From an uncultured Haemophilus sp. (GTDB lineage Bacteria; Pseudomonadota; Gammaproteobacteria; Enterobacterales; Pasteurellaceae), in contig NZ_CAJLNI010000085.1 in assembly GCF_905207935.1 (NCBI RefSeq), forward strand, positions 1 to 8,383: a stretch of DNA of 8,383 nucleotides, read 5' to 3'. The notes below the pieces were generated by a model that did not search any database, was not told the origin of the DNA, and saw nothing but the letters and a program-made list of their open reading frames with translations. Within the stretch, counting starts at the first letter, position 1; each line of letters opens with the position of its first letter. Position numbers and translations under genes: made by a program. Shown here piece after piece: positions 1 through 5,007 of the stretch.

Positions 1-55
<55 letters not shown>

Positions 56-83
56 GTTTGCTTGTTGCCAAACAACGGGGCGT

Positions 84-111
84 ATTTTACGGATTTATCT
101 TATTGTGTCAA
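84..111 (-). promoter_or_regulatory. Stable-RNA promoter of the tRNA-Gly gene
   Basis: The minus strand shows a perfect -35 TTGACA (plus 106-111), a 16-base spacer and a -10 TAAAAT (plus 84-89). It is followed by the GC-rich discriminator ACGCCCCG (plus 76-83), with transcription expected to start near position 77. GC-rich discriminators are a known hallmark of tRNA/rRNA promoters under ppGpp (stringent) control. The promoter lies between the pgsA terminator and the tRNA, so the tRNA can be transcribed independently of pgsA. Confidence 0.8.
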
Positions 112-160
112 ATAAAATTCGTAAAAAATTTTTTTGATTGGTTAAAAATAATTCAAAAAT

Positions 161-191
161 AAAAAGTGCGATTAAAATAACCGCACCTTTT
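161..191 (-). terminator. Rho-independent terminator of pgsA
   Basis: On the minus strand the arms 191-179 and 173-161 can form a 13-pair RNA stem with two G-U wobbles and a five-base loop, followed by a T-rich run (ATTTTTGAATTATTTTTAACC). It lies 20 bases beyond the pgsA stop codon. The two arms are near-copies of the uptake sequence (AAGTGCG and CGCACC), so it appears to be a decayed version of the paired-USS terminators common in Haemophilus. Confidence 0.8.
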
Positions 192-210
192 ATTTAAAAT
201 TTAGCCAATT

Positions 211-768
211 CTATAATTCAATGTTATCTAATAAGCTACCTTTCGCTGCTTTCAAGTATTGGAGCATTGACCATACTGTTAAGATTGCTGCCAAGTAGAG
301 AAGTATGATTGCCAATGTTTCCATATAGACATTATATCGCCAGAGTAATCCACCTAAAGCTAGCATTTGAGAGGTTGTTTTCACTTTTCCCATCCATGAA
401 ACGGCTACTTTATTACGTTCACCCAATTCAGCCATCCATTCACGTAAAGCAGAGATTATGATTTCGCGTGAAATCATAATAATAGCAGGGATAGTAATCC
501 AAAAAGAATGTTGATATTCCACGATTAACACAAGGGCAGTAATAACCATCACTTTATCAGCTACAGGATCAAGGAAAGCGCCGAAGCGAGTTGTTTGTTT
601 TAATTTTCGAGCAAGATAGCCATCAAACCAGTCGGTGACACCCGCGATAAAGAAAATAAGAGTGGTAATAAAAGGTGCAGAAGGGATAGGTAAATAAAAC
701 GCCAAGACGAAGAATGGAATTAAAATCACTCGTAGAATCGTCAGGAAAATGGGAATATTATATTTCAT
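211..768 (-). CDS. pgsA: CDP-diacylglycerol--glycerol-3-phosphate 3-phosphatidyltransferase
   Basis: This inner-membrane enzyme makes phosphatidylglycerophosphate from CDP-diacylglycerol and glycerol-3-phosphate, the committed step to phosphatidylglycerol and cardiolipin. The 185-residue length is typical of the family. The CDP-alcohol phosphatidyltransferase signature is complete: D46, D49, G50, A53, R54, G63, D67 and D71 with canonical spacing. Hydrophobic segments lie near residues 8-27, 33-45, 73-84, 88-107, 134-143 and 150-172. The start ATG at 768 is followed by the usual MKYNIPIFLT-type N-terminus. No clear Shine-Dalgarno is seen; an uptake sequence sits where it should be. A possible -10 TAAAAT (plus 802-807) lies upstream, but no good -35 is visible. 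It has its own terminator and is separated from the peroxiredoxin gene by another, so it is probably transcribed alone. Confidence 0.97.
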   Translation of the reverse strand: MKYNIPIFLTILRVILIPFFVLAFYLPIPSAPFITTLIFFIAGVTDWFDGYLARKLKQTTRFGAFLDPVADKVMVITALVLIVEYQHSFWITIPAIIMISREIIISALREWMAELGERNKVAVSWMGKVKTTSQMLALGGLLWRYNVYMETLAIILLYLAAILTVWSMLQYLKAAKGSLLDNIEL

Positions 769-775
769 AAAAATA

Positions 776-784
776 ACCGCACTT
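776..784 (-). repeat. DNA uptake signal sequence (Hin-type USS)
   Basis: This is a perfect AAGTGCGGT on the minus strand, flanked by an A on one side and the AT-rich TATTTTT on the other, matching the extended Haemophilus uptake motif. It ends 7 bases before the pgsA start codon. It marks the DNA for uptake by naturally competent Pasteurellaceae. Confidence 0.93.
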
Positions 785-825
785 TGGTTAAAGATAGGTT
801 CATTTTAAAGGATCTACAAAAATAA

Positions 826-850
826 AAAAAGCCACTTAATGTGGCTTTTT
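826..850 (-). terminator. Rho-independent terminator of the peroxiredoxin gene
   Basis: A 10-base-pair perfect stem (AAAAAGCCAC / GTGGCTTTTT) with a five-base loop lies 8 bases past the peroxiredoxin stop. On the minus strand it is followed by TTATTTTTG, giving a long U tract. It separates the peroxiredoxin transcript from pgsA. Confidence 0.9.
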
Positions 851-858
851 CTTAAAAA

Positions 859-1461
859 TTAAAGTTTGTCAGCGTTTTGTTTCAAGTATTTAGCAACACC
901 TTCAGGGCTGTCTTTCATACCTTCTTTGCCTTTTTCCCATTGAGCTGGGCAAACTTCACCGTGTTCTTCGTGGAATTGTAACGCATCTACCATACGTAAC
1001 ATTTCATCGATGTTACGACCTAATGGTAAGTCATTTACCACTTGGTGGCGAACAACACCGTTTTTGTCGATTAAGAATGAAGCACGTAATGCAACACCTT
1101 CTTCTGGGTGTTCGATACCGTATGCTTTAGCAATTTCGTGTTTAACGTCAGCTGCTAATGCATATTTAACTGCACCGATACCGCCGTTTTCAGTTGGGGT
1201 ATTACGCCATGCGTTGTGAGTGAATTCTGAGTCGATAGATACACCAACAACTTCAACACCACGTTTTTTGAACTCTTCGTAACGGTGGTCGAATGCGATT
1301 AATTCAGATGGACAAACGAAAGTAAAGTCTAATGGGTAGAAGAATAATACCGCAGCTTTACCATTAACGTGTTTTTTGAAATTGAAGTTGTTAACGATTT
1401 CACCATTGCCTAAAACTGCAGAAGAAGTAAAATCTGGAGCTTGACGAGTTACTAATACCAT
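859..1461 (-). CDS. Typical 2-Cys peroxiredoxin (AhpC/TSA family)
   Basis: This cytosolic thiol peroxidase reduces hydrogen peroxide, organic hydroperoxides and probably peroxynitrite. Numbering from the ATG at 1461 gives 200 residues, the usual size. The peroxidatic centre FTFVCP has T47 and C50, the catalytic arginine is R126 (ALRASFLID), and the resolving cysteine is C171 (EVCPA), so dimers should form intersubunit disulfides. A GGIG motif (93-96) and a C-terminal tail with KYL (191-193) resemble the GGLG and YF motifs of peroxide-sensitive Prx1-type enzymes. No AhpF or thioredoxin gene lies nearby, so the reductant is unknown. The start at 1461 is preferred because AGGA (1471-1474) is well spaced for it. 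The ATG at 1467 would add two residues (MT) but sits too close to the AGGA. It diverges from metC. Confidence 0.95.
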   Translation of the reverse strand: MVLVTRQAPDFTSSAVLGNGEIVNNFNFKKHVNGKAAVLFFYPLDFTFVCPSELIAFDHRYEEFKKRGVEVVGVSIDSEFTHNAWRNTPTENGGIGAVKYALAADVKHEIAKAYGIEHPEEGVALRASFLIDKNGVVRHQVVNDLPLGRNIDEMLRMVDALQFHEEHGEVCPAQWEKGKEGMKDSPEGVAKYLKQNADKL

Positions 1462-1470
1462 AGTCATAAT

Positions 1471-1474
1471 TCCT
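1471..1474 (-). promoter_or_regulatory. Ribosome binding site deciding the peroxiredoxin start
   Basis: AGGA on the minus strand is 3 bases from the ATG at 1467 and 9 bases from the in-frame ATG at 1461. The second spacing is the favourable one and gives the N-terminus MVLVTRQAPDF, close to the MSVLVGKKAPDF-type start I recall for relatives. Confidence 0.6.
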
Positions 1475-1535
1475 ATATAAATGTTGATAAAAATTTTGCT
1501 AACGCAAAAACTCGGTTAGTATTCTAAAAAAATTG

Positions 1536-1544
1536 ACCGCACTT
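1536..1544 (-). repeat. DNA uptake signal sequence in the peroxiredoxin/metC intergenic region
   Basis: This is a perfect AAGTGCGGT on the minus strand (ACCGCACTT on plus) with an extra flanking A, midway between the divergent peroxiredoxin and metC genes. Read on plus it is part of TTGACCGCACTTT, whose TTGACC resembles a -35 box; a loose -10-like TATCTA lies 19 bases on (1558-1563). Promoter use is speculative. Confidence 0.92.
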
Positions 1545-1591
1545 TAACAGCTGTTTTTATCTATTGAATTAATTAATATTGTCTAAGTTAC

Positions 1592-1596
1592 AGGTG
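1592..1596 (+). promoter_or_regulatory. Ribosome binding site of metC
   Basis: AGGTG lies 6 bases before the ATG at 1603. This favours the ATG over an in-frame TTG at 1579, which has no ribosome binding site and would add eight residues absent from relatives. Confidence 0.7.
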
Positions 1597-1602
1597 AAAT
1601 AT

Positions 1603-2793
1603 ATGTCAGAACATCATACTTTATCAACCACGCTGGTTCATGCCGGACGTAAAAAACGCTTTACTCAAGGAGCTGTAAATCCCGTTGTTCAACGTGCTTC
1701 TTCTTTAGTGTTTGACACTATTGCAGATAAAAAACATTGCACAAAAAATCGTTATAAAGGTGAACTTTTCTACGGACGCCGTGGCACGTTAACGAATTTT
1801 GCACTTCAAGATTTAATGTGTGAAATGGAAGGGGGCGCAGGCTGTTATCTTTATCCTTGTGGGGCCGCAGCGGTAACAAATGCCATTTTATCCTTTGTGG
1901 AAACGGGTGATCACGTTTTAATGACAGGTGCAGCCTATGAGCCGACGCAAGATTTTTGCAATGTGATTTTGAAAAAAATGCATATTGATACGACCTACTA
2001 TGATCCAATGATAGGTACTGATATTGCTAAACTTGTGCAGCCAAATACCAAAGTCTTATTTTTAGAATCTCCAAGTTCTTTAACGATGGAAGTGCCAGAT
2101 ATTCCAACGATTGTTAAAGCGGTTCGAGAAGTGAGCCCTGAAATCGTCATTATGATCGATAATACATGGGCAGGAGGTGTACTATTCAAAGCGTTAGAAC
2201 ACGGTATTGATATTTCTATTCAAGCAGGAACGAAATATTTAGTAGGGCATTCTGATATTATGATCGGTACAGCCGTGGCTAATGCACGAACTTGGGATAA
2301 ATTACGCGAGCATTCTTATTTAATGGGACAAATGGTTGATGCCGATTCTGCTTATACAACGGCTCGTGGCATTCGTACCTTAGGTGTGAGATTAAAACAA
2401 CATCATGAAAGTAGTTTAAAAGTCGCCAAATGGTTAAGTGAACAACCACAAGTTAAAGCAGTGTATCATCCTGCGTTGCCAAGCTGTCCAGGCCATGAAA
2501 ACTTTAAACGTGATTTTACCGGCGCAAGCGGTTTATTCTCTTTTGAATTACATAAACGTTTAAACGATGAAGAGCTTTCCGCCTTTATGGATCATTTTGA
2601 TCTTTTCACAATGGCTTATTCTTGGGGTGGGTTTGAATCGCTCATTTTATGCAATCAACCAGAAGAAATTGCGAAAATTCGCCCAGGTATTGAGCGTAAA
2701 TTAACGGGGTCATTAATTCGAGTACATATTGGATTTGAAGACACAGATGAATTAATTGCCGATCTTCAAGCGGGCTTTGACCGAATCAAATAA
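1603..2793 (+). CDS. metC: Cystathionine beta-lyase, PLP-dependent
   Basis: This cytosolic enzyme of methionine synthesis splits cystathionine into homocysteine, pyruvate and ammonia. The 396-residue protein belongs to the Cys/Met-metabolism PLP (fold type I) family. The key residues sit one position off the E. coli MetC numbering: Y57 and R59 (FYGRRGT) contacting the cofactor phosphate of the neighbouring subunit, Y112 stacking on the PLP ring, D186 (MIDNTWAGG) bonding the pyridine nitrogen, K211 (GTKYLVGHSD) as the Schiff-base lysine, and R373 (LIRVHIGFED) binding the substrate carboxylate. That agreement makes beta-lyase much more likely than the related MetB. No MetJ box (AGACGTCT-type repeats) is visible upstream. 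It has its own terminator, so it is probably monocistronic. Start chosen at the ATG with an RBS. Confidence 0.96.
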   Translation: MSEHHTLSTTLVHAGRKKRFTQGAVNPVVQRASSLVFDTIADKKHCTKNRYKGELFYGRRGTLTNFALQDLMCEMEGGAGCYLYPCGAAAVTNAILSFVETGDHVLMTGAAYEPTQDFCNVILKKMHIDTTYYDPMIGTDIAKLVQPNTKVLFLESPSSLTMEVPDIPTIVKAVREVSPEIVIMIDNTWAGGVLFKALEHGIDISIQAGTKYLVGHSDIMIGTAVANARTWDKLREHSYLMGQMVDADSAYTTARGIRTLGVRLKQHHESSLKVAKWLSEQPQVKAVYHPALPSCPGHENFKRDFTGASGLFSFELHKRLNDEELSAFMDHFDLFTMAYSWGGFESLILCNQPEEIAKIRPGIERKLTGSLIRVHIGFEDTDELIADLQAGFDRIK

Positions 2794-2798
2794 GAAAG

Positions 2799-2822
2799 AG
2801 GGCTGTTTATGTAAACAGCCCT
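2799..2822 (+). terminator. Rho-independent terminator of metC
   Basis: A 10-base-pair stem (AGGGCTGTTT / AAACAGCCCT) with a four-base loop lies 5 bases past the metC stop, followed by the moderately T-rich TATTTACT. The stem is strong but the U tract is weak, so some read-through into mpl is possible. Confidence 0.75.
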
Positions 2823-2884
2823 TATTTACTCAATCTTTGAGTTGATTTATCATAGTCAGCATTTTTAGTAACTAGAGAAGAACA

Positions 2885-4240
2885 ATGAAACATATTCATA
2901 TTTTAGGCATCTGCGGTACCTTTATGGGTGGCGTTGCGATGATTGCCAAACAAATGGGCTATAAGGTAACAGGTTCCGATACCAATGTTTACCCACCGAT
3001 GAGCACTTTTTTACAAGAGCAGGGCATTGAAATTATTCCTAATTATGATGTAGCTCAACTTCAGCCTGCACCCGATATGGTGATTGTTGGAAATGCCATG
3101 AAGCGTGGTAATCCTTGCGTGGAATATGTTTTGGATAATGCCTTGCCTTACACATCAGGTCCGCAATGGTTACACGACCATTTATTGCGTAATCGTTGGG
3201 TGTTAGCGGTTTCAGGTACACATGGTAAAACCACAACAACGGGCATGTTGACTTGGATTTTAGAACAAAATGGGTTAAAACCTGGTTTCCTAATCGGTGG
3301 GATTGCGGGGAATTTTGGTACCTCTGCTCGTTTAGGGGAAAGTGAGTTCTTCGTGATTGAAGCGGATGAGTACGATACGGCGTTCTTTGATAAACGTTCT
3401 AAATTTGTACATTACAATCCGAAAACCTTGATCATTAACAACATTAGCTTCGATCATGCTGATATCTTCGACGATCTTCACGCGATCCAGCGTCAATTCC
3501 ATCATATGATCAGAACCATTCCTTCCAGAGGACGTGTTCTTTCTTTTGCAGATGAACAGAGTGTGAAAGAAACTCTCAATATGGGATGTTGGTCAGAACA
3601 GCAATTTATCGGTAAAGATAAAGAATGGTTTGCGGAACGTATTACTAATGATTGTTCTGAATTTGCTGTATTCCATCACGGTAAAAAAGTGGCTGAAGTG
3701 AAATGGAATATTGTCGGACAGCACAATATGCACAATGCTTTAATGGCAATTGCAGCCGCTTACCATGTGGGTGTCAAAATTGAAGATGCATGTCAGGCAT
3801 TAGGTAGCTTTATCAATGCAAAACGTCGTTTAGAAGTGAAGGGGGAAGTCAACGGTATTACGGTTTATGATGACTTCGCTCACCATCCAGAAGCAATTCT
3901 GGCGACACTTACGGCGTTGCGTGACAAAGTGGGTGGTGGCGTACGTATTCTTGCCGTATTAGAGCCTCGTTCAAACACCATGAAAATGGGTGTGCATAAA
4001 GATGAAATTGCACCAGCACTTGGGCGAGCTGATGCGGTGTTTATGCTACAACCAGATAATATTCCATGGGATGTGGCTGAAATTGCGGGACAATGTGTTC
4101 AACCCGCACATTACACAGGAAATATTGATAAATTAGTGGATATGATTGTGGCTGAAGCGAAACCAACGGATCAGATTCTTGTGATGTCAAACGGTAGCTT
4201 TGGTGGCATTCATCAAAAGATTTTAGATCGATTAAAATAA
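2885..4240 (+). CDS. mpl: UDP-N-acetylmuramate:L-alanyl-gamma-D-glutamyl-meso-diaminopimelate ligase
   Basis: This cytosolic Mur-ligase-family enzyme joins the recycled murein tripeptide L-Ala-gamma-D-Glu-meso-DAP to UDP-MurNAc with ATP, returning cell-wall turnover products to peptidoglycan synthesis. The 451 residues match the family length. Domains in order: N-terminal UDP-binding fold (HILGICGTFMGG, 5-16), ATP P-loop GTHGKTTTT (111-119, K115), the Mpl-typical acidic segment EADEYDTAFFDKRSKF (159-174), the central-domain motif GQHNMHNALMAI (278-289), and the C-terminal domain with YDDFAHHPEAI (328-338) and EPRSNTMKMG (360-369). EADEYD...DKRSKF together with EPRSNTMK distinguishes Mpl from MurC. 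A modest ribosome site (AGAAG, 2876-2880) precedes the ATG. It follows metC by 91 bases and ends at a paired-USS terminator. Confidence 0.97.
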   Translation: MKHIHILGICGTFMGGVAMIAKQMGYKVTGSDTNVYPPMSTFLQEQGIEIIPNYDVAQLQPAPDMVIVGNAMKRGNPCVEYVLDNALPYTSGPQWLHDHLLRNRWVLAVSGTHGKTTTTGMLTWILEQNGLKPGFLIGGIAGNFGTSARLGESEFFVIEADEYDTAFFDKRSKFVHYNPKTLIINNISFDHADIFDDLHAIQRQFHHMIRTIPSRGRVLSFADEQSVKETLNMGCWSEQQFIGKDKEWFAERITNDCSEFAVFHHGKKVAEVKWNIVGQHNMHNALMAIAAAYHVGVKIEDACQALGSFINAKRRLEVKGEVNGITVYDDFAHHPEAILATLTALRDKVGGGVRILAVLEPRSNTMKMGVHKDEIAPALGRADAVFMLQPDNIPWDVAEIAGQCVQPAHYTGNIDKLVDMIVAEAKPTDQILVMSNGSFGGIHQKILDRLK

Positions 4241-4249
4241 TCTCAATAT

Positions 4250-4289
4250 AAAGTGCGGTCAAAAATGAGAGTGTTTTTGACCGCACTTT
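4250..4289 (+). terminator. Terminator made of two inverted uptake sequences
   Basis: A perfect 16-base-pair stem with an eight-base loop starts 10 bases after the mpl stop and is followed by TTATC. Its arms hold AAGTGCGGT at 4251-4259 and the inverse ACCGCACTT at 4280-4288, so both arms are perfect DNA uptake signals. Inverted USS pairs acting as terminators are well known in Haemophilus. The hairpin also sits in the leader of the next gene (start 4315), so transcripts that read through would carry it. Confidence 0.9.
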
Positions 4290-4314
4290 TTATCATCAAA
4301 AATAAGGAAATAGC

Positions 4315-4821
4315 ATGGCTGATCCACATATTGAATCTCCAATGGATGTTTGGGATAAACTCACCGTCATTATTTATCGTACAGGCTTTGTGATTGCAGC
4401 ATTTAGCATCTTGGCTTTAACTTGGTATCCTCAACAGGCTCAAATTGCCGTATTAATTGCAGCAACTTGTTGTGCATCATCGCTTCATATTTATTTAAAG
4501 CATTTCCGCTTAACATTTCAATTTGCCACGTGGCTTGCACTCTTATGTGCGCTTTTAGGTTGGCATGAATTAGCGTTAGGTGGTGCATTAGTCACACTGG
4601 GCGGTTTATGTTTTAAAGAATACTTCTGTTTTAGAGTACCGCTATTAAATTTACAACCTGCATTTGTCGCCGCACTTTGGTTTGCTTGGGTATTTGAAGG
4701 GGGGTGGATTACTCGAATTTTATCGTTAATTGTCGGCGGATTATTATTGATTCTTGCAGTTCAAAAATGGCGAATGCCACTGCATTTTGATATTGGCGAT
4801 AAGACAAAGTATCAAATCTAA
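4315..4821 (+). CDS. Small polytopic membrane protein, probable DUF2301 (COG5413) family
   Basis: The 168-residue protein has no recognised function. A hydrophilic N-terminus (1-16) is followed by five or six hydrophobic segments near residues 17-37, 42-60, 67-83, 85-100, 111-128 and 131-150, and then a polar tail ending KTKYQI, so it should sit in the inner membrane. The central motif GGLCFKEYFCFRVP (96-109) and the early YRTGFVIAAF (21-30) fit my memory of the DUF2301 family, whose members share a K-E-x-F-C-F stretch; this assignment is from memory. AAGGA (4304-4308) is 6 bases before the ATG. The gene ends in two consecutive in-frame TAA stops (4819-4824) and has its own strong terminator. 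It probably relies on read-through from mpl or on a weak promoter inside the 74-base gap. Confidence 0.85.
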   Translation: MADPHIESPMDVWDKLTVIIYRTGFVIAAFSILALTWYPQQAQIAVLIAATCCASSLHIYLKHFRLTFQFATWLALLCALLGWHELALGGALVTLGGLCFKEYFCFRVPLLNLQPAFVAALWFAWVFEGGWITRILSLIVGGLLLILAVQKWRMPLHFDIGDKTKYQI

Positions 4822-4835
4822 TAAGATTGATAGAT

Positions 4836-4867
4836 AAAGGCATAATGTTTCACGACATTGTGCCTTT
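4836..4867 (+). terminator. Rho-independent terminator after the membrane-protein gene
   Basis: A 13-pair stem (arms 4836-4848 and 4855-4867, one G-U pair) with a six-base loop is followed by TTATTTTTTAG. It lies 14 bases beyond the stop at 4821 and insulates the receptor gene from upstream transcription. From here to the Fur box (4868-4964) the DNA is AT-rich with no further feature seen. Confidence 0.9.
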
Positions 4868-4964
4868 TTATTTTTTAGTATTCTAGAAAAATTAAAATTG
4901 TGATCTTGTTCTCATTTTTTAATATAAACCCAATCTATGCGATAGTTTTTTTTAATGATTAATA

Positions 4965-4983
4965 TATAATGATAATTATTTTC
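4965..4983 (+). promoter_or_regulatory. Fur box overlapping the -10 of the receptor promoter
   Basis: These 19 bases match the E. coli Fur consensus GATAATGATAATCATTATC at 16 positions. The first six bases, TATAAT (4965-4970), form a perfect -10 box, so Fur bound with iron would block RNA polymerase directly. Transcription should start near 4977, leaving a leader of about 30 bases. The -35 region (4942-4947, ATAGTT) is poor and is followed by a T8 run (4946-4953). A looser Fur-like half-site AATGATTAATAT lies just upstream. This makes the receptor an iron-starvation gene. Confidence 0.85.
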
Positions 4984-4994
4984 GTTATTAAATT

Positions 4995-5001
4995 AAGGAG
5001 G
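4995..5001 (+). promoter_or_regulatory. Strong ribosome binding site deciding the receptor start
   Basis: AAGGAGG is a full Shine-Dalgarno 6 bases before the ATG at 5008. The upstream in-frame ATG at 4969 lies inside the Fur box and -10 region and has no RBS. It would also put MIIIFVIKLRRIE in front of a good signal peptide, so it is rejected. Confidence 0.9.
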
Positions 5002-5007
5002 ATTGAG

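Noticed and set aside
1579..1602. TTG start extending MetC by eight residues
   Set aside because: No ribosome site, and the ATG at 1603 has AGGTG at good spacing and gives the usual MetC length and residue numbering.
1462..1602. MetJ operator upstream of metC
   Set aside because: No AGACGTCT-like repeats are found in this region.
4673..4681. A sixth uptake signal in the membrane-protein gene (GCCGCACTT)
   Set aside because: It differs from the 9-base core at one position, so it is not counted as a functional USS.
4969..5007. Upstream in-frame ATG extending the receptor by 13 residues
   Set aside because: It lies within the -10/Fur box, lacks a ribosome site, and would spoil the signal peptide; ATG 5008 has AAGGAGG at ideal spacing.
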